64,000 bases of DNA from Sorghum bicolor (GCF_000003195.3 NC_012876.2:5519306-5583305); one strand, 5' to 3'. Positions 21,524-34,209 are shown, counted from the stretch's first letter. The notes: generated by a model not told the origin, from the letters alone. Translations and numbers: made by a program.

Positions 21524-22909
21524 CTAGTTGTGCCTTCCATCGGTACTTGCATCAAACATGATGTCATCAAGAAGATATGAACCATGACAACATCCCTCAA
21601 GTTCCACCATATCACTAGGATGTAGAATAAGATCATTGGTTGCTGGCAAAGGTGTCAATTCTTCTTCTTCTTCCATCATTACATCTTTCCAAAACTCCAT
21701 CAGCATGGAATCACTGGCCATGTCAATTTCATCCCAATTTATATTATTGTCGTTTGCACCCACATTAGTAGTAATAACAACTTTTGAATCTAACTCTTCA
21801 TGCACAACATTCATATGATTGGCAGCAGTGGTTTCAACTCCCATATGTTTTTGTTCACCATCATCGACATTGAAAGTAGCTTTAGGATTAATGTCATGTG
21901 TGGAATTTCCAGTATGTGTAACATCTAGTTTGGTATGATTCAATTCAGTGATATCAGTATATATAGGGGAACCAATACTATCCATTGTTGAAGAGGATGA
22001 TAATTGAAAGGGCTTTAGAGGAACATGAGGGAAATGGAATGTCATGTCACCATCTTGAGAAACAAAATTATTAGTGCTAGCACTACCAACACAATATGTA
22101 TCAGTAGAAGCAATGGTAGTCACGTAGCAGTTGTTTGGAATATTGGGTAGTGCTTTTGGAAGTAATTGATGAGGAGTTATAAGACCTAAAGCAGCATCGT
22201 TGTTGCTAATGCATTTCCTCAAGAACCATAGATCCTTTGTCATGTATGTGATAGGTGGGAATGATCCACTCACAATTGGTGTAGGTGTTATTGGGGTTGC
22301 CATTATAGAGAATGCTCTTTGTGGTGGAAGTGGCAAAGGTAAATGCATTGGATTAGCATTAGTTGGTGGCAAAGGTTGAGGAGTGCAAAGAAAGGGATTG
22401 TATCTAGTATATTGAGGAATAAATTGTGTCATTTGGTATTGATCCAAAGAAGATTCGAGGGATGTTGATGACTGACTTGTCAACATGTGGTGAGGCTTCT
22501 TAGTAGACTGTAGACATGGATCAAACTTGTACTTTTCAAGATGTGCGCGTAGAACATCATTTAGAAAATCATAGGACTCAATAGAGGCAATTGCCTCTGC
22601 AATATCAGAGTCCAATATCGTGCTACGATTGTGGGAACTAGCACACACCCAAGCATGGACAGAAAGTTCCTGCACAAATACCTCACATGCCTTTGTCAGG
22701 AAGGTTGGGGTATCAGATGTCATCATCATTTTACCCTTCTCAGCACAAATGACCTTTTTGAGATAGGTCACGGGGATTGTGCGCTCTCTAAAGTCCTTAG
22801 TCGCCTCAATTTCTTCTTGTTTCTTCATCCAAAATTCTTCTATCATCTGTTGCCTAGACAATGACAAGGGCGTCCTTGGTGATGTACGGATGTTAATTGG
22901 ACAATCCAT
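21524..22909 (-). CDS. NF-YC-like (HAP5) histone-fold transcription factor subunit
   Basis: A 461-residue frame in one coding exon. Residues about 22-43 (MIEEFWMKKQEEIEATKDF) match the stretch before the NF-YC fold, and residues 45-123 are the histone fold, with IPVTYLKKV, TKACEVFVQELSVHAW, LDSDIAEAI and YDFLNDVL in the expected order. NF-YC pairs with NF-YB and then NF-YA to bind CCAAT boxes. The loop after the first helix is unusual (AEKGKMMMTSDTP instead of the acidic loop seen in canonical members), and the ~330-residue C-terminal tail is long and rich in Thr, Asn, His and acidic residues. The frame is open ten codons further up, but there it abuts a TCTAG splice acceptor, so the ATG at 22909 is chosen. 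Exon 1 appears to be non-coding: a donor AAG|GTACATC lies near 23124. The divergence suggests a specialised paralogue. Confidence 0.8.
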   Translation of the reverse strand: MDCPINIRTSPRTPLSLSRQQMIEEFWMKKQEEIEATKDFRERTIPVTYLKKVICAEKGKMMMTSDTPTFLTKACEVFVQELSVHAWVCASSHNRSTILDSDIAEAIASIESYDFLNDVLRAHLEKYKFDPCLQSTKKPHHMLTSQSSTSLESSLDQYQMTQFIPQYTRYNPFLCTPQPLPPTNANPMHLPLPLPPQRAFSIMATPITPTPIVSGSFPPITYMTKDLWFLRKCISNNDAALGLITPHQLLPKALPNIPNNCYVTTIASTDTYCVGSASTNNFVSQDGDMTFHFPHVPLKPFQLSSSSTMDSIGSPIYTDITELNHTKLDVTHTGNSTHDINPKATFNVDDGEQKHMGVETTAANHMNVVHEELDSKVVITTNVGANDNNINWDEIDMASDSMLMEFWKDVMMEEEEELTPLPATNDLILHPSDMVELEGCCHGSYLLDDIMFDASTDGRHN

Positions 22910-23220
22910 TTCTTTCTTGTTTGGGCTTGATAGATTCACCTAGATACAGAAAACACTCATAATGTTAATGATAAAATGAATTGTTGATTCATCCAATAAA
23001 TTATTAGTTCTATTCTCCTATAGAGCATAGCTTTGGAAAACAACATAGTTTCTCAAAATACATATATACGTAGAAACAAACTATATGTAAACTACTTTCA
23101 AGAATAATAAGATAGATGATGTACCTTAATTAATTAGAACTTAGAAGTTTGGGAGCCCTGATAAACCAAAAGTCCAAAAAGCACTATCGGTGATCGATGA
23201 GAATGGACACCACATCAGTG

Positions 23221-23230
23221 CCTTTTATAG
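23221..23230 (-). promoter_or_regulatory. TATA box of the NF-YC-like gene
   Basis: On the minus strand CCTATAAAAGG, a near-consensus plant TATA box. A start about 30 bp downstream (about 23195) would give a short non-coding first exon ending at the donor near 23124. Confidence 0.6.
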
Positions 23231-24485
23231 GAAACCTAGGGATCACCTTTTGTGGATAATAAAATAGGAAAAACTAGAATATTTAAAGGTTGCTACTTGT
23301 TGATAGATATCTTTTTTTATTTTTGCTATCCTTTGTAGCTATACACATCTTCTCCACCGTTTTATCAATACATTCACACATTAGTTAACTCATGATGCTA
23401 TCCATGCACCTTTCATTTGTATCTTTTAGCTATAGTCGGTTTGTCGTTTACCATCTTACATGCTTGCTTCTTAATGATTTCTTTGTTAAAAAAAATATCA
23501 AACAACTTTCTGTTTGTGTACTAGATATTACTTGTGTACTTATGTAGAACAACTAAGATGCTCAAGTGGGCACAGGTGTGTTACTAGTTGGACTCATGCT
23601 ATATGAGAAAAAAGAGGTGCTTGCGGAATGTGTGGTTTAAGATGAAGTCGAGTTTCGTGCAAGTTATAGACACTCTCCAAAGGTTACCTTTTTTTTTCTT
23701 GCAATTGGAGCTATTACATTGGATGCCGGTTTTTGTGTAAAGGTACACTTTCATTCATTTGCTTTACCTTCTAGTTGTTTGATGATAGAGGTTACCTTGT
23801 TATTTGGCTCTTTTACTGTGGATGTTTGCTTGCGGTTCAAAATTGTTTCTTTCTAGTCATTTGCTTTATCTTTCTAGTTATTAGAGGAGAAAATTTTAAC
23901 TTATTATTTTCCTAAATTATAGTGGATGTCTATTCGCTAGCCGTACTTTTTCTACCAGCCAATAGTGTTTCTCTCACGATAAATCAGCGAACACTACTTT
24001 AAGCCATAGCTTTTCAGAGCAGCAAATAGGTGGACACCAAACACTCCATAATCCCGATAAAAAAAAACACCACATAGCTACTGCATATCTACCATTTTAT
24101 TTTATCTTTTTATTTTATACACCACTACTAGCGCACCTGTCCACGGTACTGTAGCATCTTTCAGAACTAAAAGGTCAGTTTTTTTCACGTTTGTTTTTTC
24201 TTACCCACTAGGTAAATCAGTTTTTTCCCGCACAAAGCGCCGGATTACCTGCTAATTCTCAGAGTTTCCATATGCATCATCAAAAGTTTCTAACTTGAGA
24301 AAAATAGAACATCTAAAAAATATGGTTAGTGAATATTCTTACACGCTGCAAAAGTGTGGCTTCCATCTGAACCATCAATTGTAAACCTGAGCAATCAAGA
24401 ACATAGCTGAGCTTTTTGCAAACAAGAAAAATGTGGGGACTAACTTCGGTACAATCAGGGCGTCTTCAACACAGGTCACACAGAC
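23231..24485. other. AT-rich spacer between NF-YC-like and valyl-tRNA synthetase genes
   Basis: No gene found. At 23945-24055 a piece containing AATAGTGTTTCTCTCACG and AAGCCATAGCTTTTCAG resembles fragments near 49480, 57420 and 62770 and is probably a decayed MITE. The right end should contain the 3' UTR of the synthetase gene. Confidence 0.5.
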
Positions 24486-27400
24486 TCAGTTTGCATCTAA
24501 TTTCTTCTCAGCTTCACTGATGACCTCTAGTTGTTCCAACAAAGCGGTGAGCTTTCTCATGTCCTCTTCCTGCACGCTCTGTGGAGCCTTCTCGCGATAG
24601 CCAGAGGCGTCCATTTTTTGTGCCAGTGCATTTTGTAGCCTGCGTGTATGATACGAGACTTATTTACCGATAAGATCGAACAACACTTAAACATGTGGAG
24701 GATCTTTACTGTCGAAAATGAGCCAAGAAGACAGGGGTGCACTTACTTTTGAATTTCGTCTTTTTTCTTCCTTAGCTTTTCACGTTCAGCATCTGCATTT
24801 AAAGCTCCTTGGAGCTGAAGGTACACAGACAAGTCTTTGTTGACAACAGCAGTTGCAGAATCAGCTGGAGTTTCATCGTTCTCCGTCAGGATCTGAAGTA
24901 CCAATAACAGATCAGTGCTTTCGTTCAGGACCTTTTAACTCAGGTGGATTTTTTTTTCTAGCGTAAGTAGGTAGCATATAAATGCTAACAGATGAAGAAA
25001 TACATGAAGAAATGTTATTTGGGAAGAACCAGTGGGTAACAATAGCTATTTGAGGTCACAAAACTCCATTTAGGTTTCAGCATAAATTCCAATCCATAAA
25101 GTATAAACTGATTGTAGATGATGAAAGGGAAAAGATATTTCTGGAAATTAACACAGATAGTCATACAAAAGTGTAAGTCATAACCTTGAGATGTGATATG
25201 GAAGAAAGAAACACGATTAGAGATTGATAGCATTGGATAGTGGCAGCAATCTCTTGCCCTCGGCAAAGTGCAAAAGCAGGCCGTCTATAAAAAAAATAAA
25301 AAAGAAAACATCAATAAGCTATTACTCCATTTTGCAGAAGCAGGTTGATGAATCAACCAAGCAAATACTAAACACAGAGCAAAACAGATCGCAGTATACA
25401 TACCTTTCGTTTGAATCTGTTGGTGGCTTCAGAGACCTTATTTTGTTGACAGCATCCAAGACAATGTCCATTTCATTTTCAAGTCCGCCATTACTCCATT
25501 CCTATCATAAAGAACCATATGTTCCCATGGGTAATAAGTACTACTCTTTCCTCAAATCATAATTGAATATTTCCTACAAGAACAATCTTCTTTAGGACAC
25601 ATGTATTATTACCTCAACAGGAGATGGATACTCTGAAATCATAATTGAATCTTTCCTGCAAGAATCTTTGGGCTGTGGAAGACGCTGCCAGAGCTCTTCT
25701 GTTACATAGGGCATGAATGGGTGGAGCAGGCGTAGACCAGTCTCCAGGCAAATCCACAGGGTATCTCTGGAGGCAGCTCTTGCTGATTCAAACTCTTGAG
25801 AATCGTTGAAGAAGTAAGGTTTGATAGCTTCTATAAATACATCACATAGCTGATACTGCCACCATGAGTATATAGCAGATGTTGCATCAGACAATTTGTA
25901 TGCTTCTAAAGAAGTAACGGTTTTCCCAACAGCTTTGTTAAGCACCGAGAGTATCCACTTGCAGATTGGTGGCATAAGAGACACATCAACAGTTGCTGGC
26001 GGAATGTAATGATCACCCAGTTTGCCCATCGCAAAACGGATGGCATTCCATAATTTGTTGCACCATTGTCTGTATCCAACCACCCTCTTGATATCAAGAT
26101 TTATCCTGTCAGACTGAGGGGGAAAAAGAGCTTGTATAAGAGCATGTATAATAATTATACATGAAAAAATCAACTGGGTGCCATAAGAACCTGGGAAGTG
26201 TACGATATCAGTGCGAAGCGGAGGGCATCGGTACCACATTCTGCTATGCCATCAGGGAAATCCTTCTTCTTCCCATCTCTTGCGATATTTAGTTCATTTG
26301 GATCCAGATTGCCTTCTTCCAAACGTTTCAGAAGACCATCCAGTGACATGCCATTTATCACCTCAAGAGGGTCAACAACGTTACCAAGTGATTTTGACAT
26401 CTTTCGGCCATGTGCATCCCGAATCATAGGATGTAAATAAACCTGAGAAGAGAACACATGGTTATTGATCATCAGAGAAGAGATGATTAGGAAATATATA
26501 CTCAACTAGACTGCATTGTTTTCTTTTCTTTGGTAGACGCACGGTATATGGGTGACTTGCTAATTGAGCTAAAAAAATGAAGGAATATTTTGCAGCCAGA
26601 AAAAAAAAAGAATATGGTGGCATCATGAATTATAGACTGCAACAGATATGCAGACACCACGTTCTGCTAATGAATGATGTGACCAAAGCACGTGAACAAT
26701 ATATATTAAATATCAGTGTGGCCTGTAGAGATGGAAGGGCGGAGCAAAGCAGTAACGAATGACCTAAAATGGGCAGGTCCTTATTTCATCTAACAAATTT
26801 CTAATAACTTGATTAAACATCCACAGTATTGTAGGTAGACTGACCATTGCTCTAGCATGTGTCTCTTCTTGATCAGATTATAATATTACAAAAATTAACC
26901 ACATGAAGGGACATAAAAGGCAGCGATAGGATTTAAATAGAGTACCTAACATGAACAAATAGACTGCTAAGGAAATGAAGACTGATGTTATACCTTCTGA
27001 AATGGCACATCACCACCAAGTTGCATTCCCATCATCACCATCCTTGCTACCCAAAAGAAGAGAATATCAAGTCCAGTTTCTAGTACCGATGTAGGGTAGA
27101 AAGCACGGAGGTCAGCGGTATCAGACGGCCAACCAAGTACTGTTAAGGGGAAAAGACCAGATGAAAACCATGTGTCCAGCACATCAGGGTCTTGATCTAG
27201 ACGTAATTTTGTTCCTGGATACTTTTTCTGTGCCTCAAGGTTTGCATCGCTTTCATTTCTTGCAACTATCCAGCGGTCATTGTTGGAACCAAGGTTTTTA
27301 TCCAGGTCATCTTCTAGTGTCACATACCATGCAGGTATACGATGTCCCCACCAAAGTTGTCTCGAGACACACCAATCACGTATATTTTCAAGCCATCTAC

Positions 27401-30400
27401 AAAGACAGCAGTAATGGATAGGTCATTTATTTCAGATTTATCTCATTCATTTGGCATGAGGCATGATAATTACAAGTGACAACACATTGTATGTAATACC
27501 TGTACCAGTCTTGCTCATACTGCTGGGGAATAATTTCAATCTTTTTTGACCTTACAGCGTCAAGGCCTGCCTTGGCCATGGAGCTGCAATTAACAAACCA
27601 CTGTGGTTTTATCATAGGTTCCACTACATCATTAGTTCTTGAACAAACGCCCAAACTCATTTCATTCTTCTTTGTGTCCTTATACAACCCCTTAATTACA
27701 AGAATAAAAAAATGTTAAAATCAAAATACATATATAAAACAAGAAGGCAAAGACCAATGTCTTCAAAAAATGATGAAACAATAAAATAAGTTATCCATAA
27801 TTTCCAGTGTGAAGGATATATGTAAGACATGAGATTCAAGAAAATTCATGATTATCGTGTTTGAGAAAAAAGAAAAATCGTAATTATGGCTAGCCGATCC
27901 CAACTTGAATACCTGATTGAATTGCTAATTTTAATAGAATCAATATTTATATAAATTAAATGATAAGCTGTTTTCAATACTAATGCTGAACTGAAAGTAA
28001 TTCATGCTAGAATATATACTAATGTGACTCAAACTGATTGTCTTCTTTGTACAACACATTACAAAATAAATGCATAAAACACTATTATGGCACAACAATC
28101 ATGATATTTCACTATTATTATTTTCACTTTGTTAGACATACATATTCATAAAAAGCGACTGATAATCAGCTATGTTCAGATACTTTTTTAATGGATAGTT
28201 AAGCAAATCCAGTAATAATACCTTTTCCTTCAGTGCCTCAATAACAGCAACTCGAGCGGCAAATCTAGGCATTCCATCGAATTGTGCACCTCCATTGCTA
28301 TTTATTTTTCCATCATCTGTGAATATATTGATGAATTCAAGGTTATGACGCTTTCCAACCTCAAAGTCATTTGGATCATGGGCAGGAGTAATCTGCATAA
28401 AAACAGCAAAGAACAATGCAGTATAAGAGGATAGATATGAGGAAGGTACAGGTAGGTACAATATAAGATGATAAAAAGGTAGTCCTCAGCAGCAGGTCTT
28501 ACCTTGACAGCCCCAGTACCGAAAGTGGGATCAACTAACTCAGCATCACAGATTATTTTGAGTTTTCGTCCATTGAAGGGGTGGACTGCATATCTTCCAT
28601 GCAGATGCTTATACCTTTCATCCTCGGGGTGAACAGCTATTGCTGTATCGCCCAGCATTGTTTCTATTCTGGTGGTTGCTACAACAATCTCACCAAGTCC
28701 TTCCTCAAGAGGATAGGCAAAAGATATCAATACACCAAACTGTACAGGATTGGCATAACCAGGGACCTTTAACATAGTTTCTTCTTTAAGATCAATATGA
28801 TCAACCTGACAAAACAGTATTTTCCATCAGAAAATCATCTAATCATGCGTACAAAGGTGTGTATCATAAATAATATAAAGTTCCATCAACCTCAATGTCA
28901 GAAATTGCAGTTCGAAGTGTGCAATCCCAATTAACAAGGCGATAATCTCTGAAAAGGAATAAAGAAACCATTAGATGTGACAACTAGGATGCCAACTGAA
29001 AAACAGGTAAAGGATCGTGGCAAACTGAATTGTGGAATATTTCATTCTAACACTCAAAAAAGAAGTGTGAGGAAACTGACCTATATATCAGGCCCTCCTT
29101 GTGCAACCTGACAAAAGCTTCAGTTACGGCTTTTGATCTTTGCTCATCCATTGTAAAAGCCTGGTGCCCAAGTTTTTTTTTTTTTAATTTTGGTGCCAAG
29201 TTTGAAATGAAGTTAGTATGTATTAATAATTTAATATGCATGGTTCAAGCACGAGACATGTTTTTTTCCCAAGCTAAAATAAATAGGTATGTTACCTCAC
29301 GGGACCAATCAAGTGAAGCCCCAAGCCGGCGCAATTGATTCAATATGGTACCACCATATTGATCTTTCCATTTGAGTACCTGTTTGTAAGATGATAAAAA
29401 AATGGAATAAGCAAACATCAAGCCTAAAAATGATACATCAGAATCAGAAAAGGCAGACAACACATTCATTTCAGAACATGGAAGTAACTATGATGTTTCA
29501 GAACCACAGAGGAAACCGAGTCCATTATTAATGGTAAAATAACAGATGGAGAAACAGTTGGCCCACATATAATCATATGTCATGCAAAAAAAGTGCTTAC
29601 TTCAGAAATAAAATTTTCACGCCCTATGTCATGCCTTGTCAGCTTCCTTTCACGCATAAGCTTCTTTTCTACAACAACCTGATATAAATGAGAACAGATG
29701 TCAAAACGAAGTACAAAAAAATTAAGTACTCTGTTGTCCAAACTCCAAACAAGAAGTCTGAACTACAAATGCTAAGTTAAATCATATACAAGTTGAAATG
29801 AGAAAAAAAAATACAGTATTAATTTGCTCAAGTGAATAGAAGCGACAAAAATGCTGTGGACTATGCAATTAATGAATGAGCAATTGCTTTGCTAAACAGT
29901 AAATTCCAAATCCAAAAGTAGGAAATGTGATTCAAAACATTATTTTATAAGAGCTACTCCAAGAGGTTGGGTAAATGCATCTTTGAAACTATTTATAGCT
30001 ATTGTGCCTAAAAAAACAGTCCAACAGTTTGTCTATATCGTTTTCCTTTTTTCCCAACTGGGTATCCCGGTACTCACGCTGCCCATTTTTCCCTAGCGAG
30101 TCCTACTTGCTATCTGCGTAGCTAAACCATTCCCACGTGCTAATTGGACGGCCTCCAAGTGTTGCGACCACCACTGCACCACAGGTCCTGCAGCTCGCTG
30201 AATGCTGCTTGGGCGTTCTTGGCAGCAGCACGTATGCTAGGGGGCAGGCTGTGTTGGCCAAGGAACGGACCTTGCTGGCAGTAACGCAAGATGGTTGGAC
30301 GGCTGCCGCTGCAGGCCCCACGCACTAGCTACTAGCTGTCTCTGTGTGGGCCTCTCTCTCAAACCTACCTGGCCGTGCGAAGTAGGCTTCAGGCGGTGGA

Positions 30401-32434
30401 CGAAGGCACGAAGCCAATCAGATCTTTGTGAAAAATCGGATGGACAAGGAAAATTTTACCTAGGCTGTTGTAGAATTCTACCTTTTAGATGGGGTTTTCT
30501 ATTTTGCATAATAGCTAAATCTTACAATTTGGAATCTAATTTTACCTAGTCTCTTGGAGTTTAAGTTTCACTAAAAATACAGAAAAGGGTATCATTGACA
30601 TGTCCCAACAACCTTGTTGAGGATTTCTTAATGGAAGTACATTGTTAATTGTCACCGACAGAATGATTCAATACATGTCTGTCCCACGACTTGAATGACA
30701 AATTCTATCATCTGAAACTGTATGTTTCATCATATAAACATCATCTGATAGTAAACAAATCCATAAGTGCAGACCTGTGTAGCAATGCCAGCATGGTCCA
30801 CTCCAGGGACCCACAGAGCATTGTAGCCTGACATCCTACGCCAGCGTATCATAGCATCCTGCATTGGTTGCAAAACCATTGTATAGTCAACGTCTATACC
30901 ATTAACATGGCATAACAATCTCTGCAAACCAAAAAAAGAAAAAGGAACACCTCTATAGCCACTGTAAGTGCATGGCCGATATGAAGAGCTCCAGTCACAT
31001 TTGGAGGTGGCAGAACCTGAAAAGAAATAAGTCAACTCTTGTTGGAAGCTAAAAAATGTTTGACAATAACATGGCACTGCAGTGATGTCAAAAGATGCAG
31101 TATGCTAAATCAGCTTCTAGCTTATGTTGCACAACTGTTCAAGAGCATGAATCAGTGAATCACTTACTATAACAAATGGTGGTTTTGTGCTTGCAGGATC
31201 TGCCCCAAAATATCCTGATGATTCCCACCAGGCATACCATCTGCATTGAATTAAAGAAATCATCCATTTGAGCCAGAAATTTCCAATGCTAGGAATTATA
31301 AAATCAACAAATGCAGACAACTAATCTAGCATCTTACGATCTCTCAACTGCACTTGGGCTGTATTGCTTGGCCATCTGAGATGCGAGCAATTTCTTCTGC
31401 CCATTAGGAGTGTCTGGGTCTATGAAATCCTGTGGATTTTCATCCTCGACAGCTTTCTTCCTTTGTTTTTTCTCGGTCTTCTTTGCTCCATCTGAGTTTG
31501 CTTGTGCCTAAGTCATATCCAGCAAGCATTTCATTTACTAGACATCTGGATCATCTGCTCAGTTATAAACAGATTAGAGTACTATATTCAAACCTGGAGC
31601 CTAGCCACCTCCTTTTGTTTTGCCTTAAGTTTTTTCTCTTCTTTCTCTTTTGCCTGAGAGCATAACATTTAACCCATAAATGATTATAACATACATGATA
31701 ACAAACAGCCTGATCTCATAATTCAGATCATTTCTGACTTAGTGAAGTTAGGGTGTGTTTGGTTTGAGGAATAAGGTGGTCCATCTTCTACTCACTCCTC
31801 ACTTTTTCTATTTGGTTTGTCGAATAGAATGGGTCGATCCATCACCACCTCATTCCTCACAAGCTAATAATTAGTATATGCATGAGCAATGAGTTGGTTC
31901 CACCAAAATTCATGGGATGAACTCATGATGCATCCGGGGGTGACTCCACAAACCAAACACATCATTACTGTTAAGTATGATCTAACTACCGTTTCAGGCC
32001 ATCCAGTCACCAATTAACCCGTTGAGCCAAGTCCAAAGAATATATCAGGGAAATTAGTACAGAGAGCAATGCAAGACAGAATTTGATTGATACCTTTTGA
32101 TCTTTTTTCAGCTTCCTCTCTAACTCTTTCTCATCAAGTTGCTGCAGGAATAAAAAATGAGTGAATAGAATAAGTTGCTAACTTGAACAAAAAGGAAATG
32201 CAGTTCAGACTGCACAAAGGTGCCAAGTACTCCCGGAGGATATCCGTGACACAAGGTGAGGTAAGTGAGTACACGAACCTTCTCCTCAGCAACCTTCTCC
32301 GCCCCCCGCGCATCAGGTTGCTGCACAAAAACACACACAAATCAGTCCCACAAACATAGAGAAGAGATCCCCACGAGTAGCAGGAGCAGATGGACGGGTT
32401 GCTCGATCGGAGCCCCCTTTCTTACTTTGTCCAT
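24486..32434 (-). CDS. ValRS: Valyl-tRNA synthetase (class I), 22 exons
   Basis: Charges tRNA-Val with valine. Exons in transcript order: 32434-32426, 32320-32279, 32141-32094, 31653-31594, 31507-31338, 31240-31168, 31016-30951, 30858-30775, 29678-29601, 29379-29296, 29160-29081, 28948-28891, 28805-28503, 28392-28222, 27690-27500, 27396-26994, 26442-26191, 26113-25613, 25501-25404, 25284-25185, 24892-24747, 24639-24486. All junctions are GT-AG and in frame, total 3171 bp, 1056 residues. A Lys/Glu-rich N-terminal extension (1 to about 85) precedes the catalytic fold. HIGH is at 146-149 (ALHIGHAL) and KMSKS at 654-658, with the editing domain between them (around exons 12-15), the anticodon-binding domain in exon 18 and a C-terminal coiled coil in exons 21-22. 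Exon 1 codes for only three residues. No mitochondrial presequence precedes this start, unlike the dual-targeted Arabidopsis enzyme; another isoform could use an upstream start. Confidence 0.95.
29951..30561. mobile_element. MITE-like insertion in valyl-tRNA synthetase intron 8
   Basis: Begins GAGCTACTCCAAGAG after TAA and ends CTCTTGGAGTTT, inverted copies of each other. The same ends occur in the element interrupted at 34203-46513. It contains a GC-rich core around 30060-30340 unlike its AT-rich neighbours. It explains why this intron is 1096 bp long. Confidence 0.5.
31751..31963 (+). mobile_element. MITE in valyl-tRNA synthetase intron 3
   Basis: Begins GGGTGTGTTTGGTTTG and ends ACAAACCAAACACATC. 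Terminal inverted repeats of the GTGTTTGGTTT type mark a common grass MITE family. 213 bp, non-coding, lying between exons 4 and 3. Confidence 0.6.
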
Positions 32435-32518
32435 GCTTCAGATCAAGCCGGCGGACTGCCTCTTCTCTGCGCCGCTGCCGCCGGCAGCAGGAAAGGTGGG
32501 ATACGGACAGTGGAATAC

Positions 32519-32537
32519 GGAAGGGTTTAGGGTTTAG
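32519..32537 (-). promoter_or_regulatory. Telo-box pair upstream of valyl-tRNA synthetase
   Basis: On the minus strand CCTAAACCCTAAACCCTT, two overlapping AAACCCTA units about 85-100 bases before the ATG. Telo-boxes near the start site are common in plant genes of the translation apparatus, so this fits the gene's role. Confidence 0.6.
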
Positions 32538-33253
32538 GCGTGTGTGGGCGGAGGTCGCCGGTGGGCGAGGAGGAGCGGCGGCCGGCGGGCGCGTGCGCGT
32601 GCGCGTGCGGGCGGCCGGCGGGAGCGACTAGAGGAGACTCGGAGAGAGATGCGGGACAGCAACCAGCGGCGGCGGCGGATATGCGGCCATGCGGGAGAGT
32701 CCGAGCAAGGGATAGGTGTTGGGGACTTGGGCTTTGGGCTTTGGGCTTTGGGCTGTTTCATGGGCCTCTTTTTAACGAAGACCATTTATCTTCGATCACT
32801 TTTACGAAAGTCGGTTTTTTCTCTGTACACAATAAAACCGGTCTCATAAACTTTTTTATCTCCTTAACTAGTTATAAGAAAATTTCAAAGCTAGTTTTGT
32901 CCTTTTATTTTTTTTTATTTTGACTAAACTTTTAAAAATCATAATAAGTCATAGGAACATTATAAAATGGAAAATTTAAAATTGTTGGACTTCATATAAA
33001 TAAATCTACACAGTGAATTTTAATATAGTATGCTTAGTAAATTTTTTTGTTATAGATTTAGATCTATGTTGTTCTATAATTTATTTTTATATATTGTTTT
33101 TATAGTATAATTGTGATGAAATTTTTATGATAGATTAATTATTGTATGCCTCAACTATAATAAAAATTTCGTACTCATTGGATCATATATACTTTAGTTA
33201 TAGATTTATTTAGGTGTATGCTTGTTAAAAAGTATTTATAAATCTATAATTAA

Positions 33254-33493
33254 GGCCTTGTTTAGTTCCACAATTTTTTGGTAAAACAACACTGTAGCAC
33301 TTTCGTTTTTATTTGACAAACATTGTCCAATCATGGAGTAACTAGGCTTCAAAGATTCGTCTCGCGATTTACAGACAAACTGTGTAATTAGTTTTTATTT
33401 TCATCTATATTTAATGTTCAATGCATGTTCCGCAAGATTCGCTGTGACGGGGAATCTTGAAATGTTTTGGGTTGGGGTGAACTAAACAAGGCA
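33254..33493 (+). mobile_element. Tourist-like MITE, TSD TAA
   Basis: GGCCTTGTTTAGTTCC at the left end and GAACTAAACAAGGCA at the right, flanked by TAA on both sides. Contains AGATTCGTCTCGCGATTTAC typical of the family. 240 bp. Confidence 0.85.
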
Positions 33494-33583
33494 TAAGTTA
33501 TACATGATCCTGTTAGTATGATATTTTTGTTATAGTTCAAGCATACAATAATTAGTCCTCCATAAAAAATTCATCACAATTGA

Positions 33584-33821
33584 GGCCTTGTTTAGTTCCA
33601 ATTTTTTTAGCAAAATGGACATTGTAACACTTTTGTTTGTATTTGACAAATATTATCTAATTATAGACTAAATAGGCTCAAAAGATTTGTCTCACAAATT
33701 ACAGGGCAAATTGTAATTAGTTATTTTTATCTATATTTAATGCTCTATGCATGTGCCGCGAGATTTGATGTGATTGGGAATCTGAAAAATTTTGCAAATT
33801 TTTTGTGAACTAAACAAGGCC
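33584..33821 (+). mobile_element. Tourist-like MITE, TSD TGA
   Basis: GGCCTTGTTTAGTTCC to GAACTAAACAAGGCC, flanked by TGA on both sides. 238 bp, non-coding. Second of the two copies nested in the foldback element. Confidence 0.85.
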
Positions 33822-34209
33822 TGAACTATAGAAACTGCAGCTACGAATTCATTACAGAAAAGCATAGATCTAAAGCTACAACAAAAATTTGTATTAAAGA
33901 ATACTATATTATATATTCACTGTGTAGATCTATGCTTTTGGAGTCTAACAAAATTAGATTTTCTATTTATGATTTTTCTGTAATTGACTAAGATTTTTTT
34001 AAATATTTAGCCAAAAAAAAGGACAAAATTGTCTTTAAAAACCACTTCTAAATGAAGGGTTTTAAACGTTCACGAAGGTGATTTATTCGATTTTAGAGTT
34101 TAAAGTAAAATGGTAGACTTTCACAAAAGTTAGGCGATGTAACATGGATTTTTTCCGTTTATTCTCTATAACAGATTGATGATTTGTTATCGAGCTGTCT
34201 AAGAGCAAC

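Larger units (their letters stand above)
32880..34075. mobile_element. Foldback element with two nested MITEs
   Basis: The left arm (about 32880-33130) and right arm (about 33840-34075) are imperfect inverted copies. TCTACACAGTGAATTTTAAT at 33003 mirrors the CACTGTGTAGA region at 33920, and the flanking TTTTGTCCTTTT on the left mirrors AAAAGGACAAAATTG on the right. No coding capacity. It lies between the synthetase promoter and the gypsy element. Two Tourist-like MITEs sit inside it. Confidence 0.55.

Noticed and set aside
32540..32923. Plus-strand frames over the synthetase promoter
   Set aside because: GC-rich leader sequence of the opposite gene; Arg/Ala strings without conservation signals.
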